This document shows positions 19,316 through 26,990 of a stretch of 64,000 nt of DNA, one piece after another. How positions within the stretch are numbered: position 1 is the stretch's first letter; each line of letters opens with the position of its first letter. The stretch covers positions 124,001 to 188,000 of the forward strand of contig NZ_JACSJI010000003.1 of assembly GCF_014349105.1 (NCBI RefSeq), read 5' to 3'. A model generated the notes under the pieces. That model was not told the origin of the DNA, did not search any database, and saw only the letters and a list, made by a program, of their open reading frames with translations. A program made the position numbers and the translations under genes. Source of the stretch: Caulobacter sp. 17J80-11 (GTDB taxonomy: Bacteria; Pseudomonadota; Alphaproteobacteria; Caulobacterales; Caulobacteraceae).

Positions 19316-20191
19316 ATGACGTTCGCGGGCGACGGATCGTTCCCTGTTACGGTTCTGGGCGCGACCAGCCTGGTCGGCCGCTTCGCCCTGCCCCGACTGG
19401 CGGCGGCGGGCCGACGCGTGGCGGCCGTGAGCCGGCGGCCGGGGGAGGCGCAGCCGGACGTGGACTGGATCGGCGCCGACCTGGAGGGACCGGAGCTCGC
19501 CGCCCTGCCGGCGGCGCGCGAGGTGCTCAGCCTGTCGCCGATCTGGCTGCTGTCGACGCGCGTGCTCGAAACGCTGCGCGACCGCGGCATGACCCGGCTG
19601 GTCGCGTTCTCGTCGACCAGCCGCTTCACGAAAGAGCGTTCGCCCGATCCGGCGGAGCGCGCCGTCGCCGCCCGCCTGGCCGACGGGGAGGCGAGGGTGG
19701 AGGCGTTCTGCGCGACGTGCGGCGTCGCGTGGACCGTCCTGCGTCCGACCCTGATCTACGCCGAGGGCCTGGACCGCAACGTCAGCCGCCTGGCGGGCCT
19801 GGCCCGGCGTTTCGGCGTGCTGCCCCTGTCAGGGCACGCGCGGGGCCTGCGCCAGCCGGTTCACGCGGACGACCTGGCGGCCGCTGCGGTGGAGGCCTTG
19901 GGGCGGGAGGCCGCGTTCGGGCGCGCCTACGACCTGCCGGGCGGCGAGACCCTGAGCTATCGGGCTATGGCGGAGCGGGTGTTCGCGGGGCTGGGTCGCA
20001 CGCCGCGGATTCTCAGCGTGCCGAAGTCCGTCTGGCGGGCGGGGCTGGCCGTGGCCGCGCCGCTGCTGCCCGGCGTCGGCGCGGAGATGGGCGAGCGGAT
20101 GGACCAGGACTTGGCCTTCGACGGCGCGGACGCCGAGCGCGACCTGGGCTGGGCCCCGCGTGCGTTTAGGCCGCGTTTCGACGCGCCTTAA
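19316..20191 (+). CDS. NAD(P)-dependent epimerase/dehydratase-like protein
   Basis: The 291-aa protein has a Rossmann start, FPVTVLGATSLVGRFALPRL, corresponding to GxxGxxG, and belongs to the extended/atypical SDR group. The active-site YxxxK is not obvious, so it may be an NAD(P)H-binding or NmrA-like member. The C-terminal part, LPGGETLSYRAMAERVF, resembles sugar-nucleotide epimerase-like oxidoreductases. The substrate is unknown. Its stop TAA overlaps the convergent 40-aa gene's stop within TTAA. Confidence 0.75.
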   Translation: MTFAGDGSFPVTVLGATSLVGRFALPRLAAAGRRVAAVSRRPGEAQPDVDWIGADLEGPELAALPAAREVLSLSPIWLLSTRVLETLRDRGMTRLVAFSSTSRFTKERSPDPAERAVAARLADGEARVEAFCATCGVAWTVLRPTLIYAEGLDRNVSRLAGLARRFGVLPLSGHARGLRQPVHADDLAAAAVEALGREAAFGRAYDLPGGETLSYRAMAERVFAGLGRTPRILSVPKSVWRAGLAVAAPLLPGVGAEMGERMDQDLAFDGADAERDLGWAPRAFRPRFDAP

Positions 20192-20310
20192 TCGTCCTTC
20201 TTCGGGTCCTTGCCGGACTTGGCGGCGTCGGTCCGCCGCTTGCCGGCCCGCAGCATCAAGAGGGCCAGCAGGCCGTCCTTCTTGCGTTCGTCGTCCTTGC
20301 CCTTGGCCAT
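20188..20310 (-). CDS. Small basic protein (40 aa)
   Basis: The 40-aa frame encodes a highly charged protein: MAKGKDDERKKDG, a short hydrophobic LLALLMLRAG patch, then a Lys/Arg/Asp-rich tail ending DPKKDD. It has no recognisable domain. The TAA stop is shared with the convergent gene within TTAA, a pattern seen at several real gene pairs here. That and its amphipathic design give moderate support. Confidence 0.45.
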   Translation of the reverse strand: MAKGKDDERKKDGLLALLMLRAGKRRTDAAKSGKDPKKDD

Positions 20311-20386
20311 CGTGGTGTCCCTCAGCCGTACGGGGACGATGACGCGGCGAAGCTCCGACGGCAAGGGCTGGGCGAACGCGGTTAGC

Positions 20387-20569
20387 TCAGTCCTGGTCTT
20401 CGCGTTCGTGCGCGTCCAGCGCCTTGCGGGCGCGCTGGCGCTCGGCTTCGTCCACCGCGCGGTCGGCCTTGGTGCGGCCGTGCTTGGCGCGGTTCTCGAC
20501 CGCGCGCGCCTTGTCGGCGTCGCGGGCCTTGGCCTTGCGGGCCTTGTTGAGGTTGACGATTTCGCCCAC
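20387..20569 (-). CDS. DUF4169 family protein
   Basis: The 60-aa protein matches the alphaproteobacterial DUF4169 family: MGEIVNLNKARKAKARDADK at the start, then a charged helix with NRAKHGRTKADR. It is basic, coiled and soluble; function unknown. The start is GTG, preceded by GGAGG at good spacing, which decides the reading. Confidence 0.8.
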   Translation of the reverse strand: MGEIVNLNKARKAKARDADKARAVENRAKHGRTKADRAVDEAERQRARKALDAHEREDQD

Positions 20570-20680
20570 CGGTCAGCCTCCGTTCCCATCAAAAAGCGCC
20601 CCGCTGGGCGGATCGGCGATGAAGACGATATCGGCGCATCCGGGCGCCTGGGGCAAGCGCCGCCTGCCGGAATAGGGGCT

Positions 20681-20706
20681 GGAACGGGGGCCGTCCGGCC
20701 GCCGTT
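20681..20706 (+). promoter_or_regulatory. Candidate EcfG (SigT) general-stress promoter
   Basis: GGAAC (20681-20685) and CGTT (20703-20706) are separated by 17 bases, which fits the EcfG-type consensus GGAAC-N16/17-CGTT of the alphaproteobacterial general stress response. It lies about 78 bp before the first DUF2171 gene and in the correct orientation. Confidence 0.55.
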
Positions 20707-20783
20707 CTCCCGCGGAGACCACAGGCGGGTCCGGATCGCCGTCGCGCACGCATCCGGGGCCGTGTCAGTAGAGGAGTACCGCC

Positions 20784-21017
20784 GTGGCCGACACCAGCTC
20801 CATTCGCGAACACATGGAGGTCATCGCCTCCGACGGCGGCCACGTCGGCCGCGTGGACCACATCCTGGGCACTGAGATCGAGCTCGCCCGGTTCGACTTC
20901 GGCTCAGGCCTGAAGCACCACATGATCCCCACCAGCTGGGTCGACCGTGTGGACGACGCGGTGCACCTGAACGTGACCCGTGAGGAAGCCAAGGCCAGCT
21001 GGCACGCGAAGCACTGA
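20784..21017 (+). CDS. DUF2171 domain protein, first of a tandem pair
   Basis: The 77-aa protein starts ADTSSIREHMEVIASDGGHV and continues with VDHILGTEIELARFDFGSG and HHMIPTSWVDRVDDAVHLN. This beta-rich PRC-barrel-like module is annotated DUF2171 and is unassigned in function. The GTG start follows GAGGAG. The next gene starts one base after its stop and encodes a homologue, so the pair arose by tandem duplication. A candidate EcfG promoter upstream suggests stress control. Confidence 0.85.
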   Translation: MADTSSIREHMEVIASDGGHVGRVDHILGTEIELARFDFGSGLKHHMIPTSWVDRVDDAVHLNVTREEAKASWHAKH

Positions 21018-21018
21018 C

Positions 21019-21267
21019 ATGACCGCAGACATCTACGCCATCCAGGAGCACATGGAAGTCATCGGGTCGGACGGCCGCCACGTCGGCGACGTCGATCATG
21101 TGCTCGACCGCGACATCAAGCTGACCCGCCGCGACTCAGAGGCGGTGGACGGCAAGCACCACCTGATCCCGTTCGACTGGGTCGACCGGGTCGCGCCCAA
21201 CGAGCGCAAGGTGTTTCTGAACTGCACCCAGTCCGAGGCCGAGGCGCGCTGGCGCCCGGTGCAGTAG
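21019..21267 (+). CDS. DUF2171 domain protein, second of a tandem pair
   Basis: The 82-aa protein is a diverged copy of its neighbour, with shared EHMEVI-SDG-HVG-VDH and DWVDRV blocks and a C-terminal EA(x)W motif in both. It starts at ATG one base after the upstream stop, so translation is coupled. The function is unknown. Keeping two copies may reflect different ligands or a heteromer; neither is shown. Confidence 0.85.
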   Translation: MTADIYAIQEHMEVIGSDGRHVGDVDHVLDRDIKLTRRDSEAVDGKHHLIPFDWVDRVAPNERKVFLNCTQSEAEARWRPVQ

Positions 21268-21362
21268 CGGCCCGGCTTACGCCGAATTAATCGCCCGCCC
21301 GCTCGACAGCCGGGCGGTTCTGAAGCACGGCTTGGACAGGGTTCGAGCTTCGGAGACCGTCC

Positions 21363-21758
21363 GTGCGCTTTCTGCTGAACGTCGTCTGGTTCATTCTCGG
21401 CGGCTGGATTTCCGGCCTGCTCTGGCTGCTGGGCGGCCTGCTGCTGGCCATCACCGTCGTGGGCCTGCCCTACACGGCCGCCGCCTGGCGGATCGCCGGC
21501 TTCGCGGCCTGGCCGTTCGGTCGGGAGATCATTTCGCGCGAGCACGTCAGCGGCGAGGACATCGGCACCGGGCCGGTCGGCTGCGTGCTGAACGTGATCT
21601 GGTTCGTGCTGGGCGGCTGGTACATCGCGCTTTCGCACCTGCTGATCGCCGTGGCCGAGTTCGTCTCGATCATCGGCATCCCCTTCGCCCTGAAGGACCT
21701 GGAGCTGGCCGGCGTGGCCCTGGCCCCGATCGGCAAGGTGGTGGTCGACAAGCGCTGA
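21363..21758 (+). CDS. YccF domain inner-membrane protein
   Basis: The 131-aa protein has two copies of the YccF repeat. Each opens LNVVWFILGGW or LNVIWFVLGGW, runs through a hydrophobic helix and ends with GIPFALKDLEL or GLPYTAAAWRI. It has four likely membrane spans. The function of YccF is unknown. The GTG start is preceded by GGAG. A strong hairpin follows 5 bases after its stop. Confidence 0.88.
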   Translation: MRFLLNVVWFILGGWISGLLWLLGGLLLAITVVGLPYTAAAWRIAGFAAWPFGREIISREHVSGEDIGTGPVGCVLNVIWFVLGGWYIALSHLLIAVAEFVSIIGIPFALKDLELAGVALAPIGKVVVDKR

Positions 21759-21763
21759 CGAAA

Positions 21764-21793
21764 AAGGCCCGCCGGATCGCTTCGGCGGGCCTT
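21764..21793. terminator. Bidirectional intrinsic terminator between yccF-like gene and fumC
   Basis: The perfect 11-bp stem AAGGCCCGCCG (21764-21774) / CGGCGGGCCTT (21783-21793) has an 8-nt loop. It is flanked by A-rich sequence on the left and T-containing sequence on the right, and serves two convergent genes. Confidence 0.8.
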
Positions 21794-21817
21794 CGTTTCA
21801 GCTGATCCTGGACCGGA

Positions 21818-23215
21818 TCACTCCGGCGCGATCATCTTCTCCGGACGAACGACCGCGTCGAACTCTTCGTTCGTCACGTAGCCGCCGCCGACGGCTTCTT
21901 CGCGCAGCGTGGTGCCGTTCTTGTGGGCGGTCTTGGCGATCTTGGCGGCGTTGTCGTAGCCGATCTTGGGCGCGAGCGCGGTGACCAGCATCAGCGAGCG
22001 CTCCAGGCCCGACTGGATGTTGTCGAGGCGCGGCTCGATGCCGACCACGCAGTTCTCGGCGAAGCTGACCGAGGCGTCGGCCACCAGCCGCACCGACTGC
22101 AGGAAGTTGTAGGCCATCACCGGGTTGAAGACGTTCAGCTCGAAGTGGCCCTGCGACCCGGCGAAGGTGATGGCGGCGTTGTTGCCGAACACCTGCACGC
22201 AGACCTGGGTCAGGGCTTCCGACTGGGTCGGGTTGACCTTGCCCGGCATGATCGAGGAGCCCGGCTCGTTTTCCGGCAGGCTCAGTTCGCCCAGGCCCGC
22301 GCGCGGGCCCGAGCCCAGGAAGCGGATGTCGTTGGCGATCTTGAACAGCGAGGCGGCGACCGTGTTGATGGCGCCGTGGCTGAACACCATGGCGTCGTGG
22401 GCGGCCAGGGCCTCGAACTTGTTCGGGGCGGTCTTGAACGGCAGGCCGGTGATGCCGGCGATCTTCTCGGCGACCATCTCGGCGAAGCCGACCGGGGCGT
22501 TCAGGCCGGTGCCGACGGCGGTGCCGCCCTGGGCCAGCTCCATCAGCCGCGGCAGGGTCTGCTCGATGCGCTCGATTCCCAGCTGCACCTGCATGGCGTA
22601 GCCCGAGAACTCCTGGCCCAGCGTCAGCGGGGTGGCGTCCTGGGTGTGGGTGCGGCCGATCTTGATGATGTGGGCCCAGGCCTTGGCCTTGTCGTCCAGC
22701 GCCTTGTGCAGGATGCGCAGCGCCGGCAGCAGGCGGTTCACGATCTCTTCGGCGCAGGCCACGTGCATGGCCGTCGGGAAGGTGTCGTTGGACGACTGGC
22801 TCATGTTGACGTGGTCGTTGGGGTGGACGGGCTTCTTGGAGCCCATCTCGCCGCCCAGGATCTCGATCGCCCGGTTCGAGATCACCTCGTTGGCGTTCAT
22901 GTTCGACTGGGTGCCCGAGCCGGTCTGCCACACGACCAGCGGGAAGTGCGGGGTCAGTCGGCCCTCGATCACCTCGTTCGCGGCCTGGACGATGGCGGCG
23001 CCGATCTTCGGATCGAGGCGGCCCAGCGCCATGTTGGTCTCGGCGGCGGCGCGCTTGACCACGCCCAGCGCGCGGACGATCGGCTCCGGCTGCTTCTCCC
23101 AGCCGATCTTGAAGTTGCCGAGGCTGCGCTGGGCCTGAGCGCCCCAGTACTTGTCGGAGGCGACCTCCAGCGGTCCGAAGGTGTCTGTCTCGGTGCGGGT
23201 CGTGCGCGGCGACAT
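21818..23215 (-). CDS. fumC: Class II fumarate hydratase
   Basis: FumC interconverts fumarate and malate in the TCA cycle. From the chosen ATG ([16 protein letters not shown]) the protein is 465 aa, the usual length. The family signature [11 protein letters not shown] near residue 315 and the [13 protein letters not shown] active-site block (about residue 135) are intact. The frame is open for 29 more codons (to 23302), encoding [14 protein letters not shown] and a proline-rich stretch. GAGG precedes the shorter start, so I prefer it, but a longer form with a basic amphipathic N-terminus is possible. It faces a terminator shared with the YccF gene. Confidence 0.95.
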   Translation of the reverse strand: MSPRTTRTETDTFGPLEVASDKYWGAQAQRSLGNFKIGWEKQPEPIVRALGVVKRAAAETNMALGRLDPKIGAAIVQAANEVIEGRLTPHFPLVVWQTGSGTQSNMNANEVISNRAIEILGGEMGSKKPVHPNDHVNMSQSSNDTFPTAMHVACAEEIVNRLLPALRILHKALDDKAKAWAHIIKIGRTHTQDATPLTLGQEFSGYAMQVQLGIERIEQTLPRLMELAQGGTAVGTGLNAPVGFAEMVAEKIAGITGLPFKTAPNKFEALAAHDAMVFSHGAINTVAASLFKIANDIRFLGSGPRAGLGELSLPENEPGSSIMPGKVNPTQSEALTQVCVQVFGNNAAITFAGSQGHFELNVFNPVMAYNFLQSVRLVADASVSFAENCVVGIEPRLDNIQSGLERSLMLVTALAPKIGYDNAAKIAKTAHKNGTTLREEAVGGGYVTNEEFDAVVRPEKMIAPE

Positions 23216-23376
23216 GGGGAGGGCCTCGGCTTGCGGTTGTTCGACGGGCGCGCGGTTTAGCACGCGACGGCGGCCGAACAAGGCGGAGAGGAAGCGGAAC
23301 ATGGCGATCCGTAGTGGCGGCGGGTTCAGCGACCACTTAAAGGTTCGGCCTCGCTTGTGACTAGGAGCTTCGCCTG

Positions 23377-23748
23377 ATGAGCGCGGAAGGCTCCGCTTCC
23401 GACTGGATCGCCTGGGGCAAGGTGCGCGCCCGCGAGGAGGGCGGCGGCCTGGAGATGGTGGTCGACGGCCTGACCACCCAGGCCAAGTACTACAAGCCGT
23501 TGATCTACGAGTTCTTCCGCAAGGCGTGGCGCGGGTCGCGCCCGGCCTGGGGCGAGTTCTCGGTCGAGATCTATATGGAATACGTGGGCGAGCCGCCGTG
23601 GCTGGACCTGGACAACCTGGCCAAGGCCCTGCTGGATTCGATCAAGGGCTACGCCTTCCACGACGACGCCCAGGTCGGCCGCCTGCTGGTCGAGCGCCGC
23701 CCGGGCGAGCGCGAGCGGATCCTGATCCGGGTGTCGCGGCGCGGCTAA
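23377..23748 (+). CDS. RusA-like Holliday junction endonuclease family protein
   Basis: The 123-aa protein carries the acidic core of RusA-type resolvases: [16 protein letters not shown] followed by [10 protein letters not shown] (D77, D79, K83, D87, D96, D97). RusA cuts four-way DNA junctions as a dimer and is often phage-derived; here I see no other phage genes, so it looks like a resident copy. The spacing DxDN-K-D-DD matches the family. The stop overlaps that of the convergent protease gene by 4 bases (CTAA). Confidence 0.75.
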   Translation: MSAEGSASDWIAWGKVRAREEGGGLEMVVDGLTTQAKYYKPLIYEFFRKAWRGSRPAWGEFSVEIYMEYVGEPPWLDLDNLAKALLDSIKGYAFHDDAQVGRLLVERRPGERERILIRVSRRG

Positions 23749-24503
23749 GGCCGGTCGAACCGCATCAGCGGCAGCATCATGCGCAGTTCGCCGCCGACGA
23801 AGGTCTGCGGCTCGGAGGGCGGGGCCATGTCCTGCTCGTCCTCGCGCTGCACCACGCAGGCCTTCACCGCCTGGGCCAGGGTCATGAAGTCGGCCGACTT
23901 CGGCAGGGACTCCAGCACGCAGGCGTCGAAGAACGGGTAGCGGTCCTTCTCGCCGCATCCGAATGAGCTGCGGTCGGCGCGCGCGGCGGTCAGGATCATG
24001 CGGTTGGGGCCGGACAGCGTCGGCACGAACACGCCCGAGAAGCAGGCGGAGATGATCGCCACGGTCGGCCGTGAGCCGCAGGCCTCGGTCAGCATGCGGT
24101 TCAGCGTCTTGGGGGTGAGGGTGTCGTTCGGGCCGTACACCGCGCCGGCGGGCGAGCCGTGCGAGCTGATGTAGAACAGGCAGCCGCCCGTGGCCTTGCG
24201 GGCCGTCTCGGCGAAGCCGGCGGCGACCTGGTCGGGCGTGGTGACCGGGGAATTGGACGGCCGCAGCGAATACTCGCGCAGGTTCTCGGCCGAGAAGCCG
24301 GCCTTCAGCAGGGCGGCGCCCACGTCGCGGCGGACGTTCTCGAAGGCTTCGGTCGACTGTCCCTCATGGGCGCGCCAGTCGCCGGCCACTACAACCGCGG
24401 CCCAGTCCCGGAACGGACCGCCCGAATCAGCCGCCAGAGCGGCCGATTGCGCGAACGCCCATCCGAACAGCGCCAGCACGCAAGCCAGAAGCGATCGCCG
24501 CAT
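23745..24503 (-). CDS. Exported caspase-like peptidase, C13 family
   Basis: The 252-aa protein has a cleavable signal (about residues 1-25, ending ALAA) and a caspase/legumain fold. The catalytic pair is H115 in ISSHGSP and C154 in ISACFSG. The catalytic-dyad spacing is normal for peptidase C13. Legumain-type enzymes prefer Asn or Asp at P1, but this bacterial branch is unstudied. It is probably periplasmic or anchored outside. It stands between a convergent RusA gene and sspB and has no adjacent substrate or regulator. Confidence 0.75.
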   Translation of the reverse strand: MRRSLLACVLALFGWAFAQSAALAADSGGPFRDWAAVVVAGDWRAHEGQSTEAFENVRRDVGAALLKAGFSAENLREYSLRPSNSPVTTPDQVAAGFAETARKATGGCLFYISSHGSPAGAVYGPNDTLTPKTLNRMLTEACGSRPTVAIISACFSGVFVPTLSGPNRMILTAARADRSSFGCGEKDRYPFFDACVLESLPKSADFMTLAQAVKACVVQREDEQDMAPPSEPQTFVGGELRMMLPLMRFDRP

Positions 24504-24587
24504 GGGCTCCTCCCTGCGGCGGTCAGCATAGGCTCGAACGGCGACGCTTTTGAAGCCCCGAAGAACGCCGTTCCCCGGGGGGCGGGG

Positions 24588-25076
24588 TCACTTCTTGCGG
24601 AAGTGGTCCAGCGACACGACCTTGGGCGCGCTCTCGTCGGACGCGGCCTCGCCGGCGTGCTCGGGCGCGGCGTGGGGCTGCACGGCCTCGGCGGGTTCCG
24701 GCTCCGGCGCCTCGAACTGCAGCAGGAACTGCACGCTCGGGTCATAGAAGCGGGTGACGGCGGTGTAGGGCGCCGACAACCGGCGGGGCTGGCCGCCGAA
24801 CTTCAGGGTGACCGAGAAGAAGGTCTCGCCCGGGGCGAGGTCCCAGTACTGGTGCTGGAGGACGATGGTCATCTCGTCCGGGTACTTGGCGATGATTTCC
24901 GGGGGGACGGTGACGCCCGGCGCCTGGGTCTTGAAGGTGATGTAGAAATGATGCTGGCCCGGCAGCCCTTCGGGCGCGGCCGCTCGTTTCAGCGCCGCCT
25001 TCACCACGCCGCGCAGGGCCTCCTGCGCCAGCGCGTCGTAGCGCATCTCGTCCTTCGGAAACCCGTCTTGGTCCAT
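24588..25076 (-). CDS. sspB: SspB-alpha, ClpXP adaptor for ssrA-tagged proteins
   Basis: The 162-aa protein is the alphaproteobacterial type of SspB, with MRYDALAQEALRGVVKAALK at the start and QHHFYITFKTQAPGV in the substrate-binding beta-core (about residues 40-110). An acidic, Ala/Pro-rich flexible linker follows. The tail ends VVSLDHFRKK, which fits the ClpX-binding XB motif of SspB. It binds the ssrA tag and delivers tagged proteins to ClpXP. The tmRNA gene that makes the tag lies about 200 bp downstream on the same strand. Confidence 0.92.
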   Translation of the reverse strand: MDQDGFPKDEMRYDALAQEALRGVVKAALKRAAAPEGLPGQHHFYITFKTQAPGVTVPPEIIAKYPDEMTIVLQHQYWDLAPGETFFSVTLKFGGQPRRLSAPYTAVTRFYDPSVQFLLQFEAPEPEPAEAVQPHAAPEHAGEAASDESAPKVVSLDHFRKK

Positions 25077-25282
25077 CTACGCCTCTTCCGCCCAGCCCGC
25101 GGGAAACTAACGCCTCGGCTCCTTACGGCAAAGCCGCTCGCCCAAGGCGCGACCGAGACCCGCAAGCATACATCAAATGAACGCGCCGCGCTCGCCCAAG
25201 GAGGGTGAACGAGCGATGAAATTCTTGTCGGGAGGGAGAGGGGCCGGCTTCCTGCGGATTACGCTGCGGAGGCGGCGAAAGT
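25077..25282. other. Gap between sspB and the tmRNA gene, nothing recognised
   Basis: About 200 bp with no plausible gene on either strand. A short frame from an ATG near 25215 runs on the plus strand into the tmRNA region; it is antisense to the RNA and not credible. This stretch may hold the sspB promoter, but no consensus site stands out. Confidence 0.5.
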
Positions 25283-25607
25283 GGGGGAGTTCTGTTGCCA
25301 GGCCTCCCCCGAGCCCCGCCTGGGGATCTGAACCCCCAGGGCTTTAGGTCGAACTCACCGGCGCCGCATTACGCAGCGACAGCGAACTCTTCAGCGAAGT
25401 TATCGTTCGCAGTTAGTAAATGACCCGAAACGGTGGGTCAGGCCGAGAGAAAGCAACGCCTTTACACGTCCGTCGATGCTGATCGGCCCCATGCTTTCCC
25501 GCCGATAACGCGGAGGAAGGTGATGGTGGAGCCGCCGGGAATCGCACCCGGGTCCGGTCCGCTTATTTCGCGCGCGTTTATCCCCATAGTCCGGTCGAAA
25601 CCGGACA
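25283..25607 (-). ncRNA. ssrA: Circularly permuted two-piece tmRNA
   Basis: On the minus strand the acceptor piece comes first and ends with GGCGGCTCCACCA (CCA at 25524). Its T arm reads CCGGG-TGCGATT-CCCGG. The 5' acceptor strand GGGGCCG starts at 25490, after a 33-nt spacer that is removed. The 7-bp acceptor stem GGGGCCG/CGGCTCC has the G3-U70 alanine identity pair. The TCGACGG D-loop signature is present, then the tag frame. A 7-bp GGGGGAG/CTCCCCC hairpin (25283-25310) is near the 3' end and a GTCCGGT/ACCGGAC hairpin (25589-25606) at the 5' end. A TATATT at 25613-25618 is a possible -10. Ends are approximate. Confidence 0.92.
25369..25410 (-). other. ssrA: tmRNA tag reading frame
   Basis: The 13 codons plus TAA read ANDNFAEEFAVAA. 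With the alanine charged on tmRNA this gives the Caulobacter tag AANDNFAEEFAVAA. The C-terminal AVAA is the ClpXP degron; ANDNF is the side expected to be bound by SspB-alpha. Confidence 0.95.
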
Positions 25608-25656
25608 GGTTGAATATAGGGACGCGATCGGCGAAGCGGAAGACCCTGCGGAGCGA

Positions 25657-25959
25657 TCAGCCCTTCGCGCCGGTCGACCCGAGGCTGCGCTGCATGTCCT
25701 GGTTCATCAGCTGGTTTTCCAGCTCGATGCGGTCCCACTCGGCCTTGGTCTTGCAGATTTTCGAGGTCCGCTTGGCCAGCCGCGTGCCGGTCTTCTTGGC
25801 GGTCTTGCAGATGATCTTGTCAGGATCGGTGTCGGTGGCGCTCGCCGCGCCCGACGTAGCGGCGGTGCTGGTGGCGGCGGGAGCGTCTTCCGCAGCGGCC
25901 GCGGAAAACGCCAGGGACGACGCGATAAGCGCGGCGGCGGACAACAGACGGACGCTCAA
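25657..25959 (-). CDS. Small secreted Cys-containing protein
   Basis: The 100-aa protein has a signal peptide (about residues 1-22, MSVRLLSAAALIASSLAF then AAAAE) and a short mature part with IICKTAKKTGTRLAKRTSKI and CKTKAEWDR. This CK...TGTRL...CKTKAEW pattern resembles a small family seen in sphingomonads and Caulobacterales, of unknown function; its two cysteines could form a disulfide. I chose the TTG at 25959 because GGAGGG precedes it; the longer ATG start at 25998 would put charged residues before the signal. Confidence 0.65.
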   Translation of the reverse strand: MSVRLLSAAALIASSLAFSAAAAEDAPAATSTAATSGAASATDTDPDKIICKTAKKTGTRLAKRTSKICKTKAEWDRIELENQLMNQDMQRSLGSTGAKG

Positions 25960-26031
25960 TTCACCCTCCAACAATCGGCGTATCTGATCGACTTTCACGT
26001 TATGCGCGTAGTTTCGTTCTGTGAAGGGCGT

Positions 26032-26916
26032 TCAGACGCAAAATCTGGGCCACTCAGGGGTCTGGTTGCGCAGCCATGTGAGCTGGCGTTTGGCGTAACG
26101 ACGGGTCTCCTGGCGCCCCAGCGCCGCGGCGTCCACCAGCGAGAGCTCGCCGGAGAGATGGCGGCCCAGTTCGCGCAGGCCCACCGCCTTCATCGCCGGC
26201 AGGTTCGGACCCAGGCCGCGGGCCAGCAGGGCGCGAGCCTCCTCCAGCGCGCCTTCGGCCAGCATGGCGTCGAAACGGGCGTCGCAGCGGGCGTAGAGCA
26301 CATGGCGCGGGGGCTCGATCACCAGCGCCTCGTAGCTGCCGGCCGCGAGCCGGGGCTGGGTGTCCGCCTGCCAGTCGCTGAGCGCGCGCCCGGTGGCGGC
26401 GTGCACCTCGAAGGCGCGGGCCAGCCGCTGGCGGTCGCCGGGCGCGATGCGGGCGGCGGCGGCCGGGTCGCGCTCGCGCAGTTCCGCGCGGAAGGCGTCC
26501 TCGCCCAGTTGCTCCAGCCGCGCGCGGGCCTCGGCACGCACCTCTTCGGGGATGGCGGGCACGTCGGCGAGGCCGCGGGTCAGGGCGCGGAAGTAGAGGC
26601 CCGTGCCGCCGACCACGACCGCGGTGCGGCCCTCGTCGGCGATCTCGTCCAGCGTCGCGGTCGCCGCTTCCAGCCAGCGGCCGACCGACCAGGTTTCCGA
26701 CGCGTCGGCCACGCCGTAGAGCCGGTGCGGGACGCGCGCCTCCTCCTCGGCCGAGGGACGGGCGGACAGCACGCGCAGGTCGCGATAGATCTGCAGGGCG
26801 TCGGCGTTGACGATCACGCCGCCGGTCGCCTCGGCCACGCGCAGCGCCAGGGCGGACTTGCCGCTGGCGGTGGGGCCGGCGATCAACCTGACCTTGGCGG
26901 AGTCGCTCAGCTTCAC
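26032..26916 (-). CDS. miaA: tRNA dimethylallyltransferase
   Basis: MiaA adds the dimethylallyl group to A37 of tRNAs reading UNN codons. The 294-aa protein has the P-loop [16 protein letters not shown] near residue 15, the [14 protein letters not shown] substrate block, [18 protein letters not shown], and C-terminal [12 protein letters not shown]. All are family signatures and the length is normal. It is divergent from mrp with a 74-bp gap. Confidence 0.95.
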   Translation of the reverse strand: MKLSDSAKVRLIAGPTASGKSALALRVAEATGGVIVNADALQIYRDLRVLSARPSAEEEARVPHRLYGVADASETWSVGRWLEAATATLDEIADEGRTAVVVGGTGLYFRALTRGLADVPAIPEEVRAEARARLEQLGEDAFRAELRERDPAAAARIAPGDRQRLARAFEVHAATGRALSDWQADTQPRLAAGSYEALVIEPPRHVLYARCDARFDAMLAEGALEEARALLARGLGPNLPAMKAVGLRELGRHLSGELSLVDAAALGRQETRRYAKRQLTWLRNQTPEWPRFCV

Positions 26917-26990
26917 GTGTCCTTCGTCTTGCGTTGCGGCGCGGGCGCCCGGATATGAAGCCCGCCTGCAGCCCCCGCAAGGAAAACCCC

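Noticed and set aside
25215-25354. Short plus-strand frame from an ATG at 25215
   Set aside because: It overlaps the tmRNA gene on the other strand and has no domain.
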